A stretch of 25,113 nt of DNA from an uncultured Clostridia bacterium (GTDB lineage Bacteria > Bacillota > Clostridia > Oscillospirales > Ruminococcaceae), in NCBI GenBank assembly GCA_946613705.1, contig CAMOFU010000006.1, positions 1 to 25,113 of the forward strand. Reading direction: 5' to 3'. Under the pieces are notes generated by a model. That model saw nothing but the letters and a program-made list of their open reading frames with translations, did not search any database and was not told where the DNA came from. This document shows, in pieces, positions 8,645 to 15,924 of this stretch; within the stretch, counting starts at the first letter, position 1; the number at the start of each line of letters is the position of its first letter. The position numbers and the translations under genes were made by a program.

Positions 8645-9085
8645 ATGGCTGACCAAAATCAAAACAACAGAAAAAGCGCAGAGCAGCTGCTCACATTCAG
8701 CTGCGGAGAGCAGATATACGCATTTGATATAACCTCGGTCACTGATATCATAGAGGTGCCCGAGATAACGAAGCTGCCGATGGTGGCAGAGCATATCCTC
8801 GGGATAATGAACCTCAGAGGCAAGGTGGTCCCCGTGATGGATTTTGCGGGAAGAATGGGTCTGCCCAAGCCCGAGTATGACGAACACAGCTGCATAATAG
8901 TCGTTGACTGCGAGGGCACACTGCTCGGTGTAAAGGTGCCGAGAGTGATAGATGCAGAGAGCTATGAGGCGGACGAGGTCAGTCCGTCGCCCGTGGAGAA
9001 CTCGGTGGTGATCGGATATATAGAGCTCAGGGGAAGACGGATAGCAGTGCTTGACTGCCTTATACTGAGCGAAAAGGCAAAATAG
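8645..9085 (+). CDS. cheW: Chemotaxis adaptor CheW
   Basis: The 146-residue protein is a single CheW domain (SH3-like double barrel) that couples receptors to CheA P5. It has the classic NLRGKVVPVMDF core near residues 55-68, followed by CIIVVDCEGTLLGVKVPRV. The N-terminal 15 residues are polar and probably disordered. ATG 8645 is preferred over an upstream in-frame TTG (8624), because GGAGG at 8633-8637 lies 7 nt before it. That Shine-Dalgarno sits immediately after the cheA stop, so expression is tightly linked. It is the more canonical of the two CheW proteins here. Confidence 0.93.
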   Translation: MADQNQNNRKSAEQLLTFSCGEQIYAFDITSVTDIIEVPEITKLPMVAEHILGIMNLRGKVVPVMDFAGRMGLPKPEYDEHSCIIVVDCEGTLLGVKVPRVIDAESYEADEVSPSPVENSVVIGYIELRGRRIAVLDCLILSEKAK

Positions 9086-9105
9086 AAAGGAGCCCAAAGG
9101 ATCTG

Positions 9106-9924
9106 ATGAAGATAGAGAAGGAAGATTTTCTGAGACTGGCTAAGGTCATCAAGGTAAAATACGGGCTCAATCTTTATGAGAAGAAATATCTGGTGGAGTC
9201 GCGGCTGACCAATTATGTGCTTGACTGCGGATTTGACAATTTCAGGGAGTATCTTGAAACAGTGTATGCAGACCGCAGCGGCATCGAGATGACCAATATA
9301 ATAAGCAGGCTCACTACCAATTATACTTATTTTATGCGGGAGAGCGAGCATTTCAGGCATTTTAAGGAGCAGTTCCTGCCCGAGACGGAAAACCGCAAGC
9401 AGGACGGAGAGCTTCGGATCTGGAGCGCGGGGTGCTCCTACGGCAACGAACCCTATAACCTGGCAATGTGCATTGCCGAGTATTTCGGCGATCGGCACAG
9501 TCGTTGGGACAGCAGGATCCTTGCGACCGATATATCCTTCAATGCCCTGCGAATGGCAAAGCGCGGAGTCTTTGCACAGCAGGCATTGCAGGAGCTGCCG
9601 CAGGAATGGCGGGAAAGGTATTTTATAAAGAATACCAACGGCACCTATCAGGTCACCGATGAGCTGAGAAGCAATGTGGTGTTCAAATACCATAATCTTA
9701 TGGAGGAGATCGCCTTCAAAAAGCAGTTCGATCTGATAGTGTGCAGGAACGTTATGATATATTTCGACGAGCAGACCAAGACCGAGCTGATAAACAAGTT
9801 CTACGATGCAACGGCAGAGGGCGGCTATCTGTATATCGGCCATGCAGAGAGCGCTCCGAAAGGGATAAGGTATGAAACGGTGCAGCCTGCGATATACCGC
9901 AAGGCTTTGAAAGGGGATAATTGA
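9106..9924 (+). CDS. cheR: Chemotaxis receptor methyltransferase CheR
   Basis: The 272-residue enzyme transfers methyl groups from S-adenosylmethionine to glutamates of chemoreceptors. The N-terminal helical CheR_N domain (about 1-75) precedes a Rossmann methyltransferase domain. The SAM-binding motif reads SAGCSYGNEPYNLAM (107-121), a slight departure from the usual SAGCSTGEEPYSLAM (Y for T, N for the first E, N for S). The conserved DLIVCRNVMIYFDEQTK and GGYLYIGHAES segments are present. Shine-Dalgarno candidates are AGGAG (9088-9092) and AAAGGA (9096-9101). It sits 20 nt after cheW and 1 nt before cheB. No receptor substrate is encoded in the window. Confidence 0.94.
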   Translation: MKIEKEDFLRLAKVIKVKYGLNLYEKKYLVESRLTNYVLDCGFDNFREYLETVYADRSGIEMTNIISRLTTNYTYFMRESEHFRHFKEQFLPETENRKQDGELRIWSAGCSYGNEPYNLAMCIAEYFGDRHSRWDSRILATDISFNALRMAKRGVFAQQALQELPQEWRERYFIKNTNGTYQVTDELRSNVVFKYHNLMEEIAFKKQFDLIVCRNVMIYFDEQTKTELINKFYDATAEGGYLYIGHAESAPKGIRYETVQPAIYRKALKGDN

Positions 9925-9925
9925 T

Positions 9926-10963
9926 ATGGCAGATATCAGAGTACTTATTGCGGACGATTCGATACTGTTTTCAAGGTTTCTGAAAAGCGTCGTCGATGCG
10001 GCAGAGGGCTTTACCGTCTGCGCCTGCTCGGCAAATGTGTTTGAGGCAAGGGACGAGATCGAAAAGCTCAAGCCCGATATGCTGATACTGGATATCGAGA
10101 TGCCGAGAATGAACGGTATAGCGTTTCTCAGACAGCTGATACCGCAGTATACCATTCCCGTTGTGGTATGCTCGTCAAGGAGAGACCTTGTGCTCCAGGC
10201 TATGCAGGCGGGAGCGGCGGATTATCTGCCCAAGCCCGAGGAGGGCGGCTACGAGGACTTCAAGGAGAAGCTGATAAAGTCACTCAGAGCAGCCTCCAAA
10301 ATAAAGAGAGTGAAAAGCGGGTGCAAGTTCTATAATGTGCGGCAGTCGGCATCGACGGACGATACCAATGCCGCGCACGAGCAGCGCAGGATAATAGCTA
10401 TCGGCGGCTCGGCAGGCAGCACCGAGGCTCTGCCCGAGATACTCAAATGCTTCGATAAGAACACCCCTCCCGTGGGAGTGGTGCTGCATATGCCCGAGGG
10501 CTATACCTCGCTTTATGCCAAGAGAATGAACGCAAGGTTCCCCGAGCTGGAGATAGTCGAGGCAACACAGGGGCTCTATCTCAAAAACGGCATGGTGGTC
10601 ATCGCGCAGGGCGATAAGCATATGAGACTGTTCAAGGACAGCAAGGGCTATTTTGTCACCTGCGAGGACGGACCCAAGGTCTCGGGACACTGCCCGTCTG
10701 TTGATGTGTTCTTCGAGAGCACCGCATACTGTGCCGAAAAGGACGCGATAGGCGTGATACTCACAGGCATGGGCAAGGACGGCGCAAGAGGTCTTTCGCA
10801 GATGCACCACGCGGGCGCGTACACTATCGGGCAGAGCGAAAAGACCTCGGCAGTCTACGGAATGCCCAAGGCGGCATTCGAGCTGGGAGCCGTGAGCAAG
10901 CAGTGCGATCTTGAGCGGATAGGCGTGAATATCAAGGAATATCTGAGCAAGGGTGGTAAGTAA
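9926..10963 (+). CDS. cheB: Chemotaxis response regulator and protein-glutamate methylesterase CheB
   Basis: The 345-residue protein removes receptor methyl groups and may deamidate receptor glutamines. The receiver domain (about 1-120) has the acidic pair D10-D11 and phospho-Asp56 in LILDIEMPRMNG. After a linker, the methylesterase domain (about 150-345) shows the catalytic triad: Ser162 in IGGSAGS, His188 in VLHMPEGYTSLYAKR and Asp285 in TGMGKDGA, matching S164/H190/D286 of the enterobacterial enzyme. The active-site motif is GGSAGS rather than the common GASTGG. The ATG follows the cheR stop by 1 nt, with AAAGGGGAT upstream. It receives phosphate from CheA. Confidence 0.94.
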   Translation: MADIRVLIADDSILFSRFLKSVVDAAEGFTVCACSANVFEARDEIEKLKPDMLILDIEMPRMNGIAFLRQLIPQYTIPVVVCSSRRDLVLQAMQAGAADYLPKPEEGGYEDFKEKLIKSLRAASKIKRVKSGCKFYNVRQSASTDDTNAAHEQRRIIAIGGSAGSTEALPEILKCFDKNTPPVGVVLHMPEGYTSLYAKRMNARFPELEIVEATQGLYLKNGMVVIAQGDKHMRLFKDSKGYFVTCEDGPKVSGHCPSVDVFFESTAYCAEKDAIGVILTGMGKDGARGLSQMHHAGAYTIGQSEKTSAVYGMPKAAFELGAVSKQCDLERIGVNIKEYLSKGGK

Positions 10964-10967
10964 ATAA

Positions 10968-11438
10968 ATGGAAGTTATCAAATATCTGACCTTCTGGTCT
11001 GCGGGACGGCGGTTCGCAATACCGTTCCACGATATCAGGACAGTGCTTGTGGCAGAGAACATCCAGCCGATACCCGAGTTCCCCGATTATTTCGCGGGGA
11101 CCTGCCTGTGGGAGGAGACCAACGTCCCCGTTATCGACGCAAGGAAGAGGTTCGGCTTCGAGAAGGGCGAATACAATAACCGCAGCTGCATCATCATCTG
11201 CGAAACGGCCTTTGCGGTAAGAAACAAGCTCGGACTGATCGGCCTGCTGACCGACACCGTGGCGGAGATGGCAGAGATCGACCCCGAGAAGCTCCAGCCC
11301 TGCGAGGCAGTGAATGCCGAAGCGTATACGAGATACCTCCGCGGAGTGTACGTCGAGAACGGACAGGTCTGCTATGTGGTTGACACGGGAATGATGGTCA
11401 ACGACACCGACTTCGGCGCGGTCACGGCAGAGAGATAA
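10968..11438 (+). CDS. Second, divergent CheW-domain protein
   Basis: The 156-residue protein has a CheW fold: an N-terminal KYLTFWSAGRRFAIPFHDIRTV strand set, a central GTCLWEETNVPVIDARKRF, and CIIICETAF. The usual NLRG loop before VPVID is replaced by LWEE, so it is clearly a diverged paralogue of the upstream CheW. It may serve as an alternative adaptor or array spacer between receptor and CheA; that role is inference. It starts 4 nt after the cheB stop, the last gene of the che operon. No intrinsic terminator is visible before mnmG, so read-through into mnmG is possible. Confidence 0.88.
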   Translation: MEVIKYLTFWSAGRRFAIPFHDIRTVLVAENIQPIPEFPDYFAGTCLWEETNVPVIDARKRFGFEKGEYNNRSCIIICETAFAVRNKLGLIGLLTDTVAEMAEIDPEKLQPCEAVNAEAYTRYLRGVYVENGQVCYVVDTGMMVNDTDFGAVTAER

Positions 11439-11471
11439 GCGAAATACCGCGTTTTGCTCAAATAATCTATT

Positions 11472-11493
11472 CATATCACATATCCACATATCA
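11472..11493. repeat. Short tandem repeat in the cheW-mnmG gap
   Basis: Three near-identical units CATATCA, CATATCCA, CATATCA (7, 8 and 7 nt) run head to tail. They occupy the middle of the 74-nt gap, just before the mnmG Shine-Dalgarno. Confidence 0.6.
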
Positions 11494-11512
11494 CAGTTAA
11501 GGAAAGTTTTCT

Positions 11513-13387
11513 ATGGCTTTTGAATTTACGGAAAATTATGATGTTATAGTCGTGGGTGCGGGTCACGCGGGCTGTGAGGCGGCACTGGCTGCCGCAAGGC
11601 TCGGCATGAGGACCGCGATCTTTACCATATCCCTCGACGGTATCGCAAATATGCCCTGCAATCCCTCTATCGGCGGGACGGCAAAGGGGCATCTGGTCAG
11701 AGAGATAGACGCTCTCGGCGGAGAGATGGGAAGGGCTGCGGATGCGACCTTTCTGCAAAGCAGGATACTCAATCGGGGAAAAGGTCCCGCAGTGCATTCG
11801 CTGCGCGTCCAGTCCGACAGAGTGAAATACCATATATATATGAAACAGGCGCTTGAACGCTGCGAGATGCTCCGAATAAAACAGGACGAGATCGCAGCGC
11901 TTATCTGTGAGGGGAAGAAGGTCCGCGGAGTGAGGACACGGCTCGGCACAGAGTACGGCGCGGGAGCAGTCATCATCGCAAGCGGGACCTATCTGAACGG
12001 ACGTATACACGTCGGCTCGGTCAGCTACGAGAGCGGCCCCGATTCGGTGCTTCCCGCAAAGTTCCTGTCCGATTCGCTCAGGGAACAGGGCATTACGCTG
12101 CGCAGATTCAAGACAGGCACCCCCGCAAGAGTACACCGCAGGTCGATAGATTTTTCTGTTTTGGAGCGGCAGGACGGCGATGAGGAGATCACACCGTTTT
12201 CCTTCGCAAATCACGAAAAGCTCGAAAACAAGGTGAGCTGCTATGTGGCGTATACCAATGCGGAAACACATAAGGTGATACTTGATAATATTCATCTTTC
12301 TCCGATGTATTCGGGACAGATAGAAGGCGTGGGACCGAGATACTGCCCGTCTATCGAGGACAAGATAAAAAGGTTCTCCGATAAGCCGCGGCATCAGCTT
12401 TTTATCGAACCGATGGGGCTCGATACGGACGAATACTATCTTCAGGGAATGAGCAGCTCGCTGCCCGAGTGGGTGCAGCTCAAATTTCTGAGGACGATAA
12501 AGGGTCTGGAGCGGGTAGAGATAATGCGCAATGCCTACGCGATAGAGTACGACTGCTGCGACCCGACCGAGCTGATGGCTACGCTGGAGTTCAAGGATAT
12601 ATCGGGGCTTTACGGTGCGGGACAGTTCAACGGCACCTCGGGCTACGAGGAGGCAGCGGCGCAGGGGCTCGTCGCGGGGATAAACGCGGCGCTGAAAATA
12701 AAGGGCAGAGAGCCGCTGGTGCTCGACCGAGCCTCGAGCTACATAGGAACGCTGATAGACGATCTGGTGACAAAGGGCTGCTCCGACCCGTACAGAATGA
12801 TGACCTCGCGCAGCGAATACAGACTGCTGCTGCGTCAGGATAACGCCGATATGCGTCTGACCCCGATCGGACACAGCATCGGACTGATATCCGATGAGCG
12901 CTTTGCCGCGCTGGAGGAGAAGCGGCGGCTGATAGCCGCCGAAACGGTGCGCATAGGCAAGGTGAACCTCGCCCCGACAAAGGAGCTGAACGAATACCTC
13001 GTATCGGTGGGCACAGAGCCGCTCACCACGGGGATAAAGCTCTCGCAGCTGCTCAGACGGCCGCAGGTGAGCTATGAGGGTCTTGCACCGTTCGACGCGG
13101 GCAGAACAAAGCTCAGCCGAGAGGTCTGTGAGCAGGTGGAGCTGAATGTCAAGTACGAGGGCTACATCAAGATACAGCTCGAACAGGTAGAGGCAATGCG
13201 CAGGCTCGAGGGCAAGGCGCTGCCCGAGGGCACCGACTATACGCAGGTGCGGGGGCTGCGGCTGGAGGCGGCGGAAAAGCTGAACAGGATAAGGCCGCTG
13301 TCGGTAGGGCAGGCAAGCCGCATCTCGGGTGTCAATCCCGCAGATGTCAATGTGCTGCTGATCTGGCTGGCGGGCAGAAAGGAATGA
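11513..13387 (+). CDS. mnmG: tRNA uridine-5-carboxymethylaminomethyl(34) synthesis enzyme MnmG
   Basis: The 624-residue FAD protein (GidA) works with the GTPase MnmE to add aminomethyl or carboxymethylaminomethyl groups at C5 of wobble U34 of tRNAs. The dinucleotide motif G15-x-G17-x-x-G20 lies in VVGAGHAGCEAALAAARLG, followed by CNPSIGGTAKGHLVREIDALGG. Cys278 in the RYCPSIEDK segment corresponds to the conserved Cys277 region of E. coli MnmG. The C-terminal helical tail that contacts MnmE and tRNA is intact. Length is standard. Shine-Dalgarno AAGGAAAG (11499-11506) is 6 nt before the ATG. Its usual upstream partner mnmE is not in the window; the neighbours are che genes upstream and rsmG 4 nt downstream. 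Confidence 0.97.
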   Translation: MAFEFTENYDVIVVGAGHAGCEAALAAARLGMRTAIFTISLDGIANMPCNPSIGGTAKGHLVREIDALGGEMGRAADATFLQSRILNRGKGPAVHSLRVQSDRVKYHIYMKQALERCEMLRIKQDEIAALICEGKKVRGVRTRLGTEYGAGAVIIASGTYLNGRIHVGSVSYESGPDSVLPAKFLSDSLREQGITLRRFKTGTPARVHRRSIDFSVLERQDGDEEITPFSFANHEKLENKVSCYVAYTNAETHKVILDNIHLSPMYSGQIEGVGPRYCPSIEDKIKRFSDKPRHQLFIEPMGLDTDEYYLQGMSSSLPEWVQLKFLRTIKGLERVEIMRNAYAIEYDCCDPTELMATLEFKDISGLYGAGQFNGTSGYEEAAAQGLVAGINAALKIKGREPLVLDRASSYIGTLIDDLVTKGCSDPYRMMTSRSEYRLLLRQDNADMRLTPIGHSIGLISDERFAALEEKRRLIAAETVRIGKVNLAPTKELNEYLVSVGTEPLTTGIKLSQLLRRPQVSYEGLAPFDAGRTKLSREVCEQVELNVKYEGYIKIQLEQVEAMRRLEGKALPEGTDYTQVRGLRLEAAEKLNRIRPLSVGQASRISGVNPADVNVLLIWLAGRKE

Positions 13388-13391
13388 CGGT

Positions 13392-14114
13392 ATGCTTACG
13401 GGATATGATGCCTTCAGGGAGCTCTTCACAGGCGGCGGGATAGAGGTAACAAGAGAGCAGTACGATCGGCTCGACCGATATGCCGAGCTGCTGACTGATC
13501 GGAACAGTCAAATAAACCTCACCGCGATCACCGACCCCGAGGGCATAGCAGTGAAGCACTTTTTCGACAGCGCTTATCCGTTTCTCGTTCTCGCGGCAGA
13601 TGCGCTCCCCCTCGGCGCACGGCTGATCGACGTGGGCACGGGCGCGGGGTTCCCGGGCTGCGTGCTGAAAATACTGCGCGGCGATATCAGCCTCACATTG
13701 CTCGACAGCCTCAATAAACGGATAGTCTTCCTCGGGGAGCTGTCGGCAGAGCTCGGGCTCGGGGCGGAGTGTATCCACGGCCGCGCCGAGGAGCTCGGCA
13801 GGACTGCCGAATACAGAGAGCAGTACGATGTATCCACAGCTCGGGCAGTCGCAAACCTTACCGCACTGTGCGAATACTGCCTTCCGTTCGTCAGAACGGG
13901 CGGAGCATTCGTCGCACTCAAGGGCTCGGACGGTGCGGCAGAGCTGAAAGCAGCTGCGGGTGCAGTGAAGACCCTCGGCGGGGAAACAGAGCTCTGCCGC
14001 GAATATAAGCTCCCCAACGGCGACGGCAGATGCCTTATCGTGATACGCAAGGTCAGACCGACCCCCGGGAAATATCCCCGCAATAAGGGTCAGATGACTA
14101 AAAAGCCGCTGTAA
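13392..14114 (+). CDS. rsmG: 16S rRNA (guanine527-N7)-methyltransferase RsmG
   Basis: The 240-residue SAM-dependent enzyme (GidB) methylates G527 in the 530 loop of 16S rRNA. The SAM-binding motif is LIDVGTGAGFPG (78-89); INLTAITDPEGIAVKHFFDS (about 41-60) and the STARAVANL segment are characteristic of the family. A basic tail of about 15 residues ends the protein. It follows mnmG by 4 nt, the classic gidA-gidB pair, and ends at the convergent terminator shared with ddh. Confidence 0.96.
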   Translation: MLTGYDAFRELFTGGGIEVTREQYDRLDRYAELLTDRNSQINLTAITDPEGIAVKHFFDSAYPFLVLAADALPLGARLIDVGTGAGFPGCVLKILRGDISLTLLDSLNKRIVFLGELSAELGLGAECIHGRAEELGRTAEYREQYDVSTARAVANLTALCEYCLPFVRTGGAFVALKGSDGAAELKAAAGAVKTLGGETELCREYKLPNGDGRCLIVIRKVRPTPGKYPRNKGQMTKKPL

Positions 14115-14128
14115 ACAGATCTCTTTCA

Positions 14129-14149
14129 CCAATAACCAATAACCAATAA
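14129..14149. repeat. Three tandem CCAATAA heptamers 3' of rsmG
   Basis: CCAATAA occurs three times without interruption, starting 15 nt after the rsmG stop codon and ending just before the terminator hairpin. Confidence 0.8.
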
Positions 14150-14150
14150 C

Positions 14151-14184
14151 AAAAACCGACCGTGAAGACCGCGGTCGGTTTTTT
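14151..14184. terminator. Bidirectional terminator between rsmG and ddh
   Basis: CCGACCG (14156-14162) pairs with CGGTCGG (14172-14178). Five A precede the stem (14151-14155) and six T follow (14179-14184), so it gives a hairpin plus U-tract on both strands. It serves convergent rsmG (+) and ddh (-). Confidence 0.9.
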
Positions 14185-14192
14185 GTGTATGT

Positions 14193-14213
14193 GATATTCG
14201 ATATTCGATATTT
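14193..14213. repeat. Three tandem GATATTY heptamers 3' of ddh
   Basis: GATATTC, GATATTC and GATATTT follow one another without gaps. They lie 9 nt downstream of the ddh stop codon, on the other side of the shared terminator from the CCAATAA repeat. Confidence 0.8.
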
Positions 14214-14222
14214 AGTCCCGCC

Positions 14223-15212
14223 TTACAGCATCGAGGCTCTCAGCTCTTCCCCGCTCAGCGGCGACAGATATGCGGGCGCAATGTCAAATGCCGTCCTGCA
14301 CCCCGTCTGTCCCTCGGCGGCAAGCCTGCTCATCGCCCTCGCAAAGCATACCAGAACGCTCGCCGTGAACTCGGGATTGCTCTCCAGCTTCAGCGAGTAT
14401 TCGATCATCTGGTGTGTCTTCTCACCGTCGCCCGTCAGCCCGCTGCGCATCACAAATCCGCCGTGAGGCATCTTGTTGTGTACCGCGTCGAACTCCTCCT
14501 CGGTGATGAAGTTCACAGTCGTGTCATACTGGTCAAAGTAATTCTTCATGCCCTTGATCTCAGCCTCGATCGCTGCCTTGTCAGCACCCTCCTCGGCAAC
14601 CACGAAGCACTCCCTCGTGTGCTTCTCACGGGTGGTCAGCTCGGGCTGCGAGCCGCTCCTTACAGCGTCCATAGCCGCCTCAACAGGGCAGGTGTACTGA
14701 ATGCCCCTCTTAACGCCCTTAACTCTCCTGATCGCATCGGAGTGACCCTGGCTCACTCCCTTGCCCCAGAAGGTGTAGCTCTTGCCGTTCGGCAGAATGC
14801 TCTCTGCATACAGGCGGTTCAGCGAGAACAGACCGGGATCCCAGCCGAGTGAGATGAACGCAATGTGCCCGCTCTCACGGCTCGCCTTGTCAACATTCGC
14901 AAAATGCTCGGGGATCCTTGCGTGTGTGTCAAAGCTGTCGATAACGTTGAAATACTTCGCAAGCTCGGGTGTCTGCTTGGGCAGATCGGTCGCACTTCCG
15001 CCGCAGATGATAAGTACATCTACCTGATCGGCCATGTCCTTAGCATCGGCAAGGCTGTAGACCTTAACGCCCTCTGTAAGCAGCTTTACGCTCGCAGGAT
15101 CGCGCCTTGTAAATACGCCCACAAGCTCCATATCGCTGTTCTGCCTTACAGCAAGCTCAACGCCCTTGCCAAGATTACCGTATCCTGCAATTGCTACTCT
15201 TACTTTTTTCAT
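14223..15212 (-). CDS. ddh: meso-Diaminopimelate dehydrogenase
   Basis: The 329-residue enzyme catalyses NADPH-dependent reductive amination of tetrahydrodipicolinate to meso-diaminopimelate, a one-step route to lysine and the peptidoglycan cross-linking amino acid. The N-terminal Rossmann motif AGYGNLG (residues 9-15) is followed by ELVGVFTRRDP, ICGGSATDLP, DSFDTHARIPEH and GWDPGLFSLNRLYAESILP, all typical of Ddh. The start is the ATG at 15212, with GGAGGG about 8 nt upstream; a TTG at 15227 in the same frame overlaps this Shine-Dalgarno and is rejected. It is monocistronic, with its own promoter carrying a palindrome over the -35, and ends at the terminator shared with rsmG. Confidence 0.95.
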   Translation of the reverse strand: MKKVRVAIAGYGNLGKGVELAVRQNSDMELVGVFTRRDPASVKLLTEGVKVYSLADAKDMADQVDVLIICGGSATDLPKQTPELAKYFNVIDSFDTHARIPEHFANVDKASRESGHIAFISLGWDPGLFSLNRLYAESILPNGKSYTFWGKGVSQGHSDAIRRVKGVKRGIQYTCPVEAAMDAVRSGSQPELTTREKHTRECFVVAEEGADKAAIEAEIKGMKNYFDQYDTTVNFITEEEFDAVHNKMPHGGFVMRSGLTGDGEKTHQMIEYSLKLESNPEFTASVLVCFARAMSRLAAEGQTGCRTAFDIAPAYLSPLSGEELRASML

Positions 15213-15245
15213 TTGAGATCCCTCCAAAATAAAATTTCAATATTA

Positions 15246-15274
15246 ATTATATCACATATTTCCCGACTTGTAAA
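15246..15274 (-). promoter_or_regulatory. Sigma-A promoter of ddh
   Basis: On the minus strand, TTTACA (-35, 15274-15269) and TATAAT (-10, 15251-15246) are separated by 17 nt. The ddh start codon is 34 nt downstream of the -10. Confidence 0.8.
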
Positions 15275-15282
15275 GAGTCGGG
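15262..15282. promoter_or_regulatory. Palindrome over the ddh -35 box, candidate operator
   Basis: CCCGACT (15262-15268) and AGTCGGG (15276-15282) form a perfect 7-bp inverted repeat. The 7-nt centre contains the -35 hexamer of the ddh promoter. There is no U-tract, so it is not a terminator; a repressor-binding site is the simplest guess. Confidence 0.5.
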
Positions 15283-15415
15283 CAGTAATTTGCCGTATAT
15301 TTTTCAATGCCGCAAACCGCGTATTTCCGTACATTTAACGATATCATGTCAGAATTATCATTTTATTTACAATTATCCTTCCATGAACGCACTGCTTTCC
15401 GCCTTGCCTGCCGCG

Positions 15416-15454
15416 GAAAAATGTTTTGCAGGAAATCATTCTCAATCCTGCAAA
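15416..15454 (-). terminator. Terminator of the parA-parB operon
   Basis: On the minus strand, TTTGCAGGA (15454-15446) pairs perfectly with TCCTGCAAA (15433-15425) across a 12-nt loop, followed by ACATTTTT. The stem overlaps the stop codon of the small membrane protein gene. A separate inverted repeat (15396-15419) lies just beyond it. Confidence 0.65.
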
Positions 15455-15924
15455 TTTTCACTGCCGCGAGCCATAATTATCCCGTTCACGAAGCTGTATA
15501 TGTCAATGCAGTCCGCCCTGTCAAGAAACAGCACCGTCAGCCGCGAACCGAGCGCATTGAAAACGATAGCGTTTATCCCCGTCATATCACCGAGCGGTGT
15601 CAGTATCATCGTCACCGATTTGACCGCGTCCATCGGCAGATAGACCTTCCTGTCGGTGATTACCCCCTTCACGCAGACAATGTCATGCTCGCTCACGCTC
15701 AGATGATTGCGCCTGAAAAACTTCGGCAGTATCCCCACACTGAACAGTGCAAGAAATAATACCTCCGTGCTTATATCCGTTATTGTTATCTGCCCGTAGC
15801 TGACATACGAAACGACGATCGCGATCGTCCACAGCAGGAATATCCCCGCGAACACACTGTAAAGCACGCTCATAGCCCGCCTTGATGCCTTGTAATTCCT
15901 TACCCCGTTGATCTCACTTATCAC
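15442..15924 (-). CDS. Small membrane protein with a PH-like C-terminal domain
   Basis: The 160-residue protein has two membrane segments (about 18-42, AMSVLYSVFAGIFLLWTIAI, and about 53-68). A soluble domain (about 72-150) follows, with alternating strands such as LSVSEHDIVCVKGVITDR and a final helix, which looks like a bacterial PH (bPH2) fold; this is a resemblance, not a firm assignment. Translation starts at GTG 15924, overlapping the parB stop as GTGA, so it is coupled to parB and is last in the operon. No known Spo0J partner looks like this; a link to segregation is inferred from coupling only. Confidence 0.75.
   Translation of the reverse strand: MISEINGVRNYKASRRAMSVLYSVFAGIFLLWTIAIVVSYVSYGQITITDISTEVLFLALFSVGILPKFFRRNHLSVSEHDIVCVKGVITDRKVYLPMDAVKSVTMILTPLGDMTGINAIVFNALGSRLTVLFLDRADCIDIYSFVNGIIMARGSENLQD

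Noticed and set aside
11471..13429. Long open frame antisense to mnmG (652 codons), and others such as 23669-25051 antisense to dnaA
   Set aside because: They lie opposite unmistakable genes, have low-complexity or implausible composition and no ribosome-binding site. They are produced by codon bias of the sense genes.
15396..15419. Inverted repeat TTTCCGC...GCGGAAA beyond the parB-operon terminator
   Set aside because: There is no U-tract on either strand, so I did not call it a terminator; its A-rich edge supplies the U-tract of the adjacent hairpin instead.
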